A stretch of 64,000 bases of DNA from Bdellovibrio bacteriovorus. GTDB lineage: Bacteria; Bdellovibrionota; Bdellovibrionia; Bdellovibrionales; Bdellovibrionaceae. Position numbers and translations under genes: made by a program. Shown in pieces: positions 43,467-51,655 of this stretch (positions are counted from its first letter, which is position 1; each line of letters opens with the position of its first letter). The notes under the pieces are model-generated. The model was given only the letters and a program-made list of their open reading frames with translations. It had not been told where the DNA came from and searched no databases. The stretch is taken from positions 185,127 through 249,126 of the forward strand of contig NZ_LUKF01000003.1 in assembly GCF_001592755.1 (NCBI RefSeq), given 5' to 3'.

Positions 43467-43744
43467 TGTCCATCGAAATCTTACGCGCCGAGATCGATCA
43501 TATCCATGATTCTTTGCGGGACCTTTTGATTCAACGTCGCGATCTGGCGTTAAAAATTTGGAGCCTGAAAAAAGATCAAAACCTTCCCCTGATCGTTCCT
43601 GAACGAGAGCAAGAAATTCTAGAAAGTTTCGTTTCGGGACCAGATCTTTCATCCGATCCCGAATTTCAACAAGCCCTGACTCACATTATGCAATCTGTGC
43701 TGCGAGAATATCGAAGCTATTTGATCAGTCGAGTGTCCAAATAA
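43466..43744 (+). CDS. chorismate mutase, AroQ class
   Basis: 92 aa, a stand-alone all-helical mutase: ILRAEIDHIHDSLRDLLIQRRDLALKIW followed by K-x-x-x-x-LPLIVPEREQEIL. Active-site Arg/Lys/Glu positions of the AroQ fold are in place. It turns chorismate into prephenate. It begins on the last base of trhP (TAATG), and TrhP is known to need prephenate, so the pair may be a dedicated tRNA-modification unit. Its 3' end overlaps the convergent gene by 20 bases. Confidence 0.88.
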   Translation: MSIEILRAEIDHIHDSLRDLLIQRRDLALKIWSLKKDQNLPLIVPEREQEILESFVSGPDLSSDPEFQQALTHIMQSVLREYRSYLISRVSK

Positions 43745-44357
43745 GGCCTAACGAAGCATAAGACTGGTCTTCCAAAATATCCGTGCCCGCTTCAGCCAAG
43801 ACCTCGAGCCCCGCCGTACTGAGCACGTTCACTCCCAATGCAAGACTTGTGTGCTCTCCCCCTTGGGACATATCCCAACCTGATTCCGCAAAGAGTTCTA
43901 TGTTCTTATTTTGTTGAAAACTTAAACCTAAGGTTGCTGTATGATTGAACTCGCCTTGGTTGCTTTCAAACAAGTTGGAAAGATACGGAACATACCTGCC
44001 TAAAGGAAGCGTCCACTCATCACCAATGAAGAGTCCTGCGTCTTCTTTCGAACAAAACCCCGCTAAAACATCCACCTCGACGAGCCCCGAAAAAACGGTT
44101 GCAAAGTTACTGATGCTGAAACTCGTGTCGATAGCTGCTTCTTCCGAGGTCGTCGCCGTGCGGTGCTCAATGCCAAGTGAAGGGTTCAGCCAGTGGGAAT
44201 GACCATAGCCAGTCACAAGACTCAATGTTCTTTCAGACCGGCTATGGGACCCGTAGAACTCGAAGTCTGATAAGCCAGGAGCAAAAGCCTCGGTCGTGTC
44301 TAAGGCCCAGCTGGGGCTGTGAAATAAAATGAGAGCACAAAGTAAAACACCTTTCAT
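43725..44357 (-). CDS. outer-membrane-type beta-barrel protein
   Basis: 210 aa from the ATG at 44357. Signal peptide ends near SWA (18). The mature part alternates short beta strands with turns (TLSLVTGYGHSHWLNPSLGIEHR, HTATLGLSFQQNKNIELFAESG, SYASLGLIWTL) and ends in a hydrophobic aromatic strand, as small barrels do. The start codon overlaps the stop of a 45-codon peptide gene (TGATG), so it is translationally coupled to it. Function unknown. Confidence 0.65.
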   Translation of the reverse strand: MKGVLLCALILFHSPSWALDTTEAFAPGLSDFEFYGSHSRSERTLSLVTGYGHSHWLNPSLGIEHRTATTSEEAAIDTSFSISNFATVFSGLVEVDVLAGFCSKEDAGLFIGDEWTLPLGRYVPYLSNLFESNQGEFNHTATLGLSFQQNKNIELFAESGWDMSQGGEHTSLALGVNVLSTAGLEVLAEAGTDILEDQSYASLGLIWTLD

Positions 44358-44494
44358 CAGCCACCTGCCAAAAGAAGTCCTACCAGCGAGGCCCCGCAAA
44401 TCACTAAGGACCCGCCAACAATTCCTACTGCGGCTACGACTACAAGAGCGCTGCCTAAAATATTTCCAATAACTATATTCTTAAAAACTTCCAT
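44357..44494 (-). CDS. 45-aa glycine-rich hydrophobic peptide
   Basis: ATG at 44494 with AAAGAGAG five bases upstream. The product starts MEVFKNIVIGNILGSALVVV and continues with VGIVGGSLVICGASLVGLLLAGG; it is one or two glycine-patterned membrane helices. TGATG overlap with the beta-barrel gene shows coupling. It is too short for usual gene callers. A small holin-like, pore or assembly peptide is possible, but nothing decides it. Confidence 0.6.
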   Translation of the reverse strand: MEVFKNIVIGNILGSALVVVAAVGIVGGSLVICGASLVGLLLAGG

Positions 44495-44581
44495 ACTTTC
44501 TCTCTTTCCATAATTAAAAAACATGCCGTGCCTTTCTGCTTATCAAGGGAGAGGAAATTAGGATTCCGGTACCTAGACGAT

Positions 44582-44599
44582 TTATGATAGGTATCAGAT
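44582..44599. promoter_or_regulatory. weak operator-like half palindrome
   Basis: TTATGA-TAGGTA-TCA has one full arm of the nor operator and the same six-base spacing, but the second arm decays after TCA. It lies between the peptide gene and the second Crp/Fnr gene. Confidence 0.35.
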
Positions 44600-44623
44600 G
44601 AAATTTATTAATAGCGAAAGAAC

Positions 44624-44637
44624 TTGATCTAAATCAT
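44624..44637. promoter_or_regulatory. FNR-like box upstream of the second Crp/Fnr gene
   Basis: TTGATCTAAATCAT differs from the FNR consensus TTGAT-N4-ATCAA only at the last base. It ends 49 bases before the start codon at 44687. Confidence 0.6.
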
Positions 44638-44686
44638 ATTGGGGCCGCTGGATTCTGTGCGATTATTCAGTTCTTAAGGAGTGTCT

Positions 44687-45382
44687 ATGACCGACCCTAT
44701 AGAAAGAATTCGCAGTCTGGATTATTTCTCTGCACTGCCCGAAAGAGTTCTTAAAGATTTAAGCGCTCAGTGTGACGTCATGCAAATTCCCAGAAAGAAA
44801 ACTCTGTTTCAAGAGGACACACTGATTCAAGATCTTTACATTGTTTTATTCGGGTCCTTCAAAGTCGCCAAAAAAGCGCACGGTTCAGGCCCCCTTCTGC
44901 TGAACTTTTTAGGACGTGGAGAATTTTTAGGAATCGCATTGGCGGGACTCACATATCCAAAATATCCAGCTACTTTAATCGCCCAAGAAAATAGTGCCCT
45001 CTTAAAATTTCCGCGAGAGTTTTTCTTAGAATACATGATGAAAATCGAATCGGTGCGCCACACGGTGAACCGGCAGATCGGTGAAAGATTTTTAGAACTG
45101 CAAAATGATCGGTGTATGGAGAACGTGCTCATCCATCAGCGTGTGGCGGACATGATCTTACGACTTTGGGAACGACAAGGCGATAAAGGACACCGAATTT
45201 TGATTCCGACCACCCGGCAAGACATTGCCCAACGAGTTGGTACCACAACGGAAACTGTCATCCGCATTATGAGTCAGTGGCACAAGCAAGGTATTCTAGC
45301 GACGGTAGAGAAACACATCGAGATTATCGACGAAAAGCGATTAAGGGAGATGAGACAGTGTGAACAGTTTCACCTGTCATAA
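44687..45382 (+). CDS. second Crp/Fnr family regulator
   Basis: 231 aa from the ATG at 44687 (AAGGAG five bases upstream); a GTG six bases earlier is less well placed. Sensor barrel at residues ~20-125 (LYIVLFGSFKVAKK, FLGRGEFLGIALAG), dimer helix, then winged helix IPTTRQDIAQRVG and TTTETVIRIMSQW with the E-x-x-x-R reading pattern. No N-terminal Cys cluster. The upstream FNR-like box suggests cross- or self-control with the nor regulator. Its last 13 bases overlap a convergent gene. Confidence 0.85.
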   Translation: MTDPIERIRSLDYFSALPERVLKDLSAQCDVMQIPRKKTLFQEDTLIQDLYIVLFGSFKVAKKAHGSGPLLLNFLGRGEFLGIALAGLTYPKYPATLIAQENSALLKFPREFFLEYMMKIESVRHTVNRQIGERFLELQNDRCMENVLIHQRVADMILRLWERQGDKGHRILIPTTRQDIAQRVGTTTETVIRIMSQWHKQGILATVEKHIEIIDEKRLREMRQCEQFHLS

Positions 45383-45957
45383 AGAAGAAGAGTTGCTTCA
45401 GAAACTTTACTTCGCAAATGAAGTACTTTTTTTAAACCTAGCTCTGAATAAATTTCTTCGCGCAAGGTCATGCCTTCGCGAGCACTGAAGAGCGGATGAA
45501 TCTTCCAAACTTTCGAAAACCACTCTAGAATTTCACGCGTGATTTCCTTTTCAAGTTCTGGCTCTCCGGCTACCACCCAAAAATCGATGCGAGCCTGGCG
45601 CGCGTGGATCAGCTTTTCTTGATTCACGTCCAAATTATAATTTCCTAAAACCGTGCTCAGTGGATTCACATAAAGACTTCCGTAACAGGCCCTCTTATCT
45701 AAAGAATAAATCATATAACCATAAGCGGTGTGCTCGACATTGTCTTGCACATGACCCGCTAAATCCTCTTTGTTTTGAAGAGGCGTAAAGTCGTCTTCGG
45801 GCCAAGTCGACTGACTCCAGACTCTTAAGATGCCTTTGCTTTTCATGACAGCTTCATAATCAGACTGATAAAAGGCGGTATTCGTTGGAAAGAGCATGAA
45901 ATCTTTTGTCTGAAGGCTTTGCGGGTTTGAAAAAGAGGTCGTAAAGATCGAATTCAT
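45370..45957 (-). CDS. GNAT-like acyltransferase fold protein
   Basis: 195 aa. The centre has AYGYMIYSLDKRACYGSLYVNPLS, which resembles the beta-4/beta-5 region of GNAT proteins, but no clear Q/RxxGxG/A acetyl-CoA loop is seen. The second half is helical with EITREILEWFSKVW. Could be a degenerate or divergent acetyltransferase. Cytoplasmic. Confidence 0.5.
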   Translation of the reverse strand: MNSIFTTSFSNPQSLQTKDFMLFPTNTAFYQSDYEAVMKSKGILRVWSQSTWPEDDFTPLQNKEDLAGHVQDNVEHTAYGYMIYSLDKRACYGSLYVNPLSTVLGNYNLDVNQEKLIHARQARIDFWVVAGEPELEKEITREILEWFSKVWKIHPLFSAREGMTLREEIYSELGLKKVLHLRSKVSEATLLLYDR

Positions 45958-46072
45958 TCTTGAAGGTTAAACATGAACTCGCCCTTTTACCAAACGCTAT
46001 TTCCTCGGGACCCGAAATTCTTTTCTTTACCCCTTGCAGAGCCCATGCTACGAATTTCTTGAGGGGATTTCT

Positions 46073-46846
46073 ATGAAATATCTAATTTTTACCGCTGCAC
46101 TGTTTTGCGGTTTTTTGTCTTACGCGCAAACTGTAAACAGTATTAAGAACAACCAAGCGATGGTGACTCTAGACGGGAATGAGGGTTTGCAAAAAGGAAC
46201 ATCTGTTCAATTTTTAAACCATGAACTGGAAATTGTAGGTCACGGCGAAGTCACTAAGATTTCACATGGCGGCAAAAAAGCGCTTATTAAAATCCAAGCC
46301 GGAAAAGTTCAACCGGGGATGACTTTAGAAAAAGTGCCGACACCAAGTCAGTCTAACACCGATGCAACAACTTCCACTTCGGCTCCTAGTATTTCCTATG
46401 CAGCTTTAAGCGATAAAGATAAAGAAATCCTGGCTCGAGGGGAAATCACGAGAACTCGCTATGTCGTTGGTGGCATCTTAGGTACCTACCCACTGGGATT
46501 AGGCATTGGTCACGCCGTTCAAGGTCGCTACACCGAAAAAGGTTGGATCTTCACTGTTGGAGAACTAGCTTCCATCGCCGCCCTGGCTGCGGGACTGGGA
46601 AACTGCACTTGGTCTTCTTACGACAATGACAACTGTGAAAACAGTGGCGGACTGATCTTTTTGGGCGTCTTCGGCTATGTCGGCTTTCGCATCTGGGAAA
46701 TCATCGACGTGTGGGCGGCCCCACCAGAACACAACCGTCGCTATCAACAGCTGAAATCTATGTACTCAGGTTCTGAGATCACTTTCCAACCCGGCTTTAT
46801 TCCTATGGCTGGTGGCGGTGGTTTAGGCTTTCAAATGACGTTCTAA
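46073..46846 (+). CDS. exported protein with SH3-like domain and hydrophobic region
   Basis: 257 aa from the ATG at 46073 (GAGGGG upstream). Signal peptide to about residue 18 (SYA). Residues ~20-85 form short strands with Gly turns (AMVTLDGNEGLQKGTSVQFL, VGHGEVTKI), like the small beta domain of FlgT-type or SH3 proteins. A Ser/Thr linker follows, then three hydrophobic Gly/Ala stretches (residues ~125-215) and an aromatic tail ending MTF. An outer membrane role is possible. No family name. Confidence 0.58.
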   Translation: MKYLIFTAALFCGFLSYAQTVNSIKNNQAMVTLDGNEGLQKGTSVQFLNHELEIVGHGEVTKISHGGKKALIKIQAGKVQPGMTLEKVPTPSQSNTDATTSTSAPSISYAALSDKDKEILARGEITRTRYVVGGILGTYPLGLGIGHAVQGRYTEKGWIFTVGELASIAALAAGLGNCTWSSYDNDNCENSGGLIFLGVFGYVGFRIWEIIDVWAAPPEHNRRYQQLKSMYSGSEITFQPGFIPMAGGGGLGFQMTF

Positions 46847-46909
46847 CTCATCCGCCACAAAGTCCTGTGGCATCAGCTTCAAGGAAACAGAAAATTTCAG
46901 AAGCGCTCA

Positions 46910-46942
46910 AGAAGGCGGCCTTACTCCGGAATGCCGCCTTCT
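46910..46942. terminator. bidirectional hairpin overlapping the 46921 stop codon
   Basis: AGAAGGCGGC (46910-46919) and GCCGCCTTCT (46933-46942), perfect 10-bp arms. The loop holds the stop codon of the leftward gene. Convergent genes meet here. Confidence 0.65.
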
Positions 46943-49900
46943 AATTTCTGCAAAGAAATTTTTGGTTTGCCTGTGACTTCGTCCACGGGAACTCGCGAAT
47001 TCAAGTTCCCCCAAAACAAACCTGTGCCCTGATCATCGATACTTAGATCCCAAGCAGGAAGCTCCCATGACACAGCGACAGGCTGTAGTGTGACTGCATC
47101 CGCCACGACGATTTCACCGACATCTGTAGAAAAGTAATATATTTTTCCATCCTTAATAAACCACGAGGATTCTTGATCAAAGTCAGCTGGTGGTTGCCAT
47201 GAGCCCCAAGAATTAGAAGCATCGACCGTGGCGACCCCTTGTCCGTAATCGTCGTTGAGCATGTAGCCATATTGGATATAGAGTTTGTCGCCAAGAGTCT
47301 GCACACGGACGCCCGCTGCAAAATCATAACCGGCAGTACTTAACGGATTCCAGGGCAAGATGTTACCCGTTGCCATATCAAAAGCAGCTAATCCAGTGCG
47401 GGCCTCACCATTGGCCGAAGTAAATTCTCCACCCATATAAAGGACGCCCTGATGAGCTTTCATAAACATCGCGGAACCGTCTAGCGAAGGCTGCCAAGTA
47501 GTTAAACTGCCCGCTTTAAAAGAAGCTAAGCCAGTTCGTGCGTTTCCATCAATATTACCGAATCCACCAGAAAGAAAGACGACGTCACCAACGACCTCCA
47601 TGGTTTTAATGGGTCCGTCCGTCGCGTGAACTTGATATGTACTAGAGTTTAAGTCCGCCACGATAAGTTTTCCAATAGGATTCCAGTTTTCGTCAGGCCC
47701 CTCGCCAGCAATGTAGAGAAGGTCTCCGACCTTGCGCACGACTGCAACGGATTGAAGTTCTTGAGTCATATTTGGAGAAGGAATCCAATCTAAAATTTCT
47801 GCCTCATTCAGATTCACAAGAACTGCACCATAGCGTGCGGGTCCACCAAGATCAGCGGCACCAACAAAAATTTCATCATCACTGAGCGCCAAGCCTTTGA
47901 TAGGCGTGGAGTAGGAGCGCACAAGTGTCGAGATCGAAGACTCTGAAAGATCAGTACGAAGACGAATCAAATCTAAACCATCGGCCACATAGACTTGACC
48001 GTTGCGCACGACCAATGCATCTGGTCGGTCCCCATCAAAGCCCTGTCCTGTTATCATAAGAGATCCACCAGCTTTTAAATCGTAGGCGGCAACATTTGGA
48101 TTTTGAACGTCATTAAACCGACCTACCATATAGAGCACGCCATCATTAATCTGAAAATCAAAAACATCATTGATGTCCGTAACCGTTGGCTGCCAAGGTA
48201 AGACATTGCCACTTTGATCAATTGCCGCGAAATACTCTCGGGTCTGAAGGTTGATACCTAGTGGTTCAGTGAAAAAACCGTGAATGTAAACAGTGCCATT
48301 AAATTCTTGAACGAATTTGACTTTATCAAAAGTACCCGCAGTCGTTATGGGCGCCCAAGATTTTAAACTGAGGTCCGCAATATTCAAAGCCGCTAAACCA
48401 TTTCTTCGCTGCCCCAAAATATATTCAAAATCACCACTAGCATAAAGAGTGTGACCATCTTGGGATACTGTCATACTCAGGACGTCGCCTCCAAGAACTT
48501 GAGCATCAAATATTTCAGCGTCTCCAGTTTCTGCATCTAGCGCGGCAAAATCGCTGATCACGGGCGCGCCAATACTTTGAAATGCACCCCCGACAAAAAG
48601 ACCTCCAGCCCCTAGAGCCACGGTCGACACTCCATTTCCACCAGCCGCATTAACGTTAAAGTCTTTCACGGCTCCAGCGCCAGTTGTTGAAATGGCTGCA
48701 ACTCCAGAGGCAAACTTGCCACCGATAAAACTGAAATCTCCATTCACATAAAGTGTTCCAGCTCCGTCGTACACCATGCCCTTGATAGTATTAAAACCCG
48801 CCGTCTGAGTTGGATTGGGACTCCAGGTATCTAATGTTAAATCGCTGGTATGGTAACGAGCCAAACCATGATAAGGAGTTCCACCGATATTGGTAAACCA
48901 ACCACCAATGTAAAGATATCCATCAGCATACAACACGCTGCTGACTTCCGAAGTGGGCGTCGCGGTAGGATTCGCAAGCATATTTCCATTTTCGTCAAAG
49001 ATCGCAAGAGTCGAGCGATTTACACCGTTTACTTTGAAGAACCCACCCACAGCATAAAGTTTAGAGCCGTCATAAGCTAAGCCCGTGAAGCCCGAAATCG
49101 AAGAGGCTGACTTTTGCCATAACACGGCACCAGTCGTTTTATCTAACGCGAATAAACTGGGGAGCGCACTGTTATAGGAGTTGATTCGCGAAATAAAAAC
49201 TTTTGTCGAAGTCACAACGATATCAGTCACTGCCGTATAGGCTGGAGTGATAGCGGGAGTCCATGAAGAGACAATAGCTCCAGTATCGCCTCGTAACGCG
49301 ACAACAGGAGTCGATGCAAGAGTGGGTGAATTTAAATTCGAACCACCCACGTAAAGTGTATTTGTAGATGAGTCGAACTCTAAGACTTTAACATTTCCAA
49401 AAATTTGAGCATTAAAAGAGGTGTCCAACTCCCCATTTGCGTGCAAATGAATGACTTCACCGACATACGCTCCTTTATATTCAGAATTACTCAAGCCGAC
49501 GTAAAGCCCCCCCTGGCCGTCACTGACCGAAGCTTCAATCTCGCCTGTAAAACGAATGTCTGCAGCCGACCACTTAGCGAGGCCTGTAGTTGTGTCGACG
49601 ACAGATCCAAAGGGATTGCTAATACTGGTGAACCGACCGCTTACAAAAACTTTTCCGGCCCCTGCGACCATAGAAACTTCATCTGTCGCACTCACTCCAT
49701 GTGGAAGATTACCAAAGGCCACAAAATCTTTATTCAAAGATCCATCCGAGTTGATACGAGCCAAACCAGCACGTTGCACGCCACCAACTTCGGTGAAGTT
49801 ACCGGATATATAGAAACCACCGTCTCTATCTGAGACAGCTCTGGTGAGTTCTCCGCCAGACACGTTCACGAGGGCCTTGGATTCGTTCAGATTGCTTCCA

Positions 49901-50136
49901 TAAATTCCAAATCCACAATTTCCGATTTGAGTAAAGTGACCATAAAGGAAGGTCCAACCATCGCCCAACTCAAGAGGACTCGCATAATCACCATTCACAC
50001 AATATGTAGGTGCAGAAGCTTTTTCGATATTGTTATTAGAAGGAAGAGAGGAATGAGAACCGTTACTCAGTAACTGAGCATCCAGACTACAACCAGCAAG
50101 AGCTATTCCGACAACGAACCAGACAAGATATTTCAT
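46921..50136 (-). CDS. giant lipoprotein with beta-propeller-type repeats
   Basis: 1071 aa. Lipobox LAGC gives lipidated Cys16. A short disordered linker (residues ~20-40) leads into roughly 15-18 repeats of about 50 residues built on G-x-[L/V]-Y-[V/I]-x-G-x-F-[T/N]-x-[V/I]-G-G, often followed by R-x-G-L-A and a W-x-P near the end of the unit. This is the delta-60/WD-like repeat pattern, which folds into stacked propellers. No catalytic motif. Probably a surface-exposed binding protein; adhesion to prey or matrix is a guess. It stands alone; the 3' end lies in a hairpin. Confidence 0.8.
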   Translation of the reverse strand: MKYLVWFVVGIALAGCSLDAQLLSNGSHSSLPSNNNIEKASAPTYCVNGDYASPLELGDGWTFLYGHFTQIGNCGFGIYGSNLNESKALVNVSGGELTRAVSDRDGGFYISGNFTEVGGVQRAGLARINSDGSLNKDFVAFGNLPHGVSATDEVSMVAGAGKVFVSGRFTSISNPFGSVVDTTTGLAKWSAADIRFTGEIEASVSDGQGGLYVGLSNSEYKGAYVGEVIHLHANGELDTSFNAQIFGNVKVLEFDSSTNTLYVGGSNLNSPTLASTPVVALRGDTGAIVSSWTPAITPAYTAVTDIVVTSTKVFISRINSYNSALPSLFALDKTTGAVLWQKSASSISGFTGLAYDGSKLYAVGGFFKVNGVNRSTLAIFDENGNMLANPTATPTSEVSSVLYADGYLYIGGWFTNIGGTPYHGLARYHTSDLTLDTWSPNPTQTAGFNTIKGMVYDGAGTLYVNGDFSFIGGKFASGVAAISTTGAGAVKDFNVNAAGGNGVSTVALGAGGLFVGGAFQSIGAPVISDFAALDAETGDAEIFDAQVLGGDVLSMTVSQDGHTLYASGDFEYILGQRRNGLAALNIADLSLKSWAPITTAGTFDKVKFVQEFNGTVYIHGFFTEPLGINLQTREYFAAIDQSGNVLPWQPTVTDINDVFDFQINDGVLYMVGRFNDVQNPNVAAYDLKAGGSLMITGQGFDGDRPDALVVRNGQVYVADGLDLIRLRTDLSESSISTLVRSYSTPIKGLALSDDEIFVGAADLGGPARYGAVLVNLNEAEILDWIPSPNMTQELQSVAVVRKVGDLLYIAGEGPDENWNPIGKLIVADLNSSTYQVHATDGPIKTMEVVGDVVFLSGGFGNIDGNARTGLASFKAGSLTTWQPSLDGSAMFMKAHQGVLYMGGEFTSANGEARTGLAAFDMATGNILPWNPLSTAGYDFAAGVRVQTLGDKLYIQYGYMLNDDYGQGVATVDASNSWGSWQPPADFDQESSWFIKDGKIYYFSTDVGEIVVADAVTLQPVAVSWELPAWDLSIDDQGTGLFWGNLNSRVPVDEVTGKPKISLQKLEGGIPE

Positions 50137-50284
50137 ACGTGTAATGTATCGGCTTAGATAGCTAACAACTGAACAACTCTAAGAAAAAGATCATCGAAAA
50201 AACACAATTACCCGTGAAATTCTCAACTTCCTACAAAAACCAAAACGCCAATCACATTCACGTTCCTACTCCAGGACGTAGGTT

Positions 50285-50740
50285 CTAGCAGTTTTGTTCG
50301 ATAAGAATATCAAAGTGCAAAGGCTCTTCCTTGGCCCCCAAAGATTCATATAGTCGAATTGCTGGAGTGTCTGGCTTATCTGCTTGAACTAAAATAACCC
50401 AAGCGCCGATTTCTTTTCCGATTGATTTAAGATGCAAAATCAAATTTCTAGCGATGCCGCGACGACGATGAGTTTCAGCGACCGCAAGGTCATAAATATA
50501 AATCTCGCTGCGCTCTTGTTCGTACTTTTCCATCACGTAGGCCACTAAACCGCCGACCACAGTGGCGCCATCGAAGGCCGCTAAGATAATCACATGGGGC
50601 TTTGACAGAAGCTTTAAAAGATAGGGATCGCTGGGCTTCTTAGACAGGTGAGTCTCTGGATCGGCAAAGGCTTCCGAAAATACCACGTTAAGGTCTTTCA
50701 GCGACTGAAGGTCGGTGCTATTTAAACGTCGAATAGTCAT
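50285..50740 (-). CDS. AAC(3)-I-like aminoglycoside N-acetyltransferase (GNAT)
   Basis: 151 aa from the ATG at 50740. GNAT fold with FDGATVVGGLVAYVMEKYEQ, RSEIYIYDLAV, HRRRGIARNLI (the acetyl-CoA loop RRxGIA), VQADKPDTPAIRLYESLG and HFDI. These match AAC(3)-I enzymes motif for motif, including the IYIYDLAV strand and the VQAD segment. Those enzymes acetylate N3 of gentamicin-type drugs. This chromosomal copy has no integron or transposon around it. Activity on antibiotics is plausible but not shown. Confidence 0.82.
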   Translation of the reverse strand: MTIRRLNSTDLQSLKDLNVVFSEAFADPETHLSKKPSDPYLLKLLSKPHVIILAAFDGATVVGGLVAYVMEKYEQERSEIYIYDLAVAETHRRRGIARNLILHLKSIGKEIGAWVILVQADKPDTPAIRLYESLGAKEEPLHFDILIEQNC

Positions 50741-50853
50741 AGACCGATTGTAATTCGGTCGAAACCCTATGTACACAGGCGCTAACCACGTGCAGCACAG
50801 GGAGGGATTCTTGCCACTGGCTGAGGGAAGCGATAGTCTAGGAGCTCTATTGT

Positions 50854-50929
50854 GCAGTCGTAGTTCAATGGATAGAGCACTTGGCTTCGAACCAAGGGGT
50901 TGCAGGTTCGAGTCCTGCCGACTGCACCA
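50854..50929 (+). tRNA. tRNA-Arg (anticodon TCG)
   Basis: Acceptor GCAGTCG pairs with CGACTGC, D arm with GGAT loop, anticodon stem CTTGG/CCAAG around loop CTTCGAA (anticodon TCG, reads CGA), T arm GCAGG-TTCGAGT-CCTGC, and the CCA tail is encoded. Total 76 bases. Confidence 0.95.
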
Positions 50930-50994
50930 CTCTTTTTTACTTCTTCTGTTGGAAATACGGTTTTTGATCTTTGTTGGTTGCTACGGCAGGACGC

Positions 50995-51100
50995 GGAAAA
51001 GCGCGCGTTGAGCGCGCTTTTCCTAGGCGCTTGACGTTTGCCGCCTTCGCGGCAAGGGCCTCGCGCATGCTCCGCACTAAAAAACGCCACCGGCGTTTTT
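50995..51100. repeat. cluster of hairpins downstream of the tRNA
   Basis: GGAAAAGCGCGC/GCGCGCTTTTCC near 50995-51024, TTGCCGC/GCGGCAA near 51040-51060, and AAAAAACGCC/GGCGTTTTTT near 51078-51100. The last can terminate the tRNA transcript. The region is GC-rich and non-coding. Confidence 0.6.
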
Positions 51101-51168
51101 TACCGCGGGCACAACTGCCGACTGCGTATTGCGCGAACTACTGTCCCTTTTAGGTCGAGCGTACTTTA

Positions 51169-51462
51169 TTACTGAGCAAGAAACTCGTTGATAATCTGAT
51201 CTGCGGAGTCTTGCGAATGCTCATGTGACAAAAGGATCTGAGATAAAGTGTAAATTTCTTCGTTGCTTAAACGCGATTTTACGCATTTGTCGGTCACTAA
51301 TGCTTCCACTGTTTGTACTTCGATAGTTCTATAAGGCAGATCAATAATTCTGAGTTGTTCAATTTTGCTTACGGTTTTCTTCGATACAGTACAATACTTG
51401 TCCGCTGCCAATGCTGAGGTTGAAGCTAAAACGAAAATAACAAATGCAAATACGGATTTCAT
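51169..51462 (-). CDS. small secreted protein of unknown function
   Basis: 97 aa with a signal peptide ending at ALA (residue 19). The mature part of 78 residues has two Cys (DKYCTVS, DKCVKSR) and is otherwise helical. ATG preceded by GGAG. No family. Confidence 0.62.
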   Translation of the reverse strand: MKSVFAFVIFVLASTSALAADKYCTVSKKTVSKIEQLRIIDLPYRTIEVQTVEALVTDKCVKSRLSNEEIYTLSQILLSHEHSQDSADQIINEFLAQ

Positions 51463-51655
51463 TGAAACTCCTGGAGGCTTTAATTATTCAAATAAGACGA
51501 ATATACTTTAGGCCGACAGATCCGTGTTAAATTTTCCTTAAAGATGAAAAACCTATCAGGACTGTATTCTCAATGGACAGGCGAAACCGCCCTCAATTGG
51601 TAATAGAGTCACTGAAAGTTGATAGCGCTGTATTCATGAACTCAACGCGCACTTC

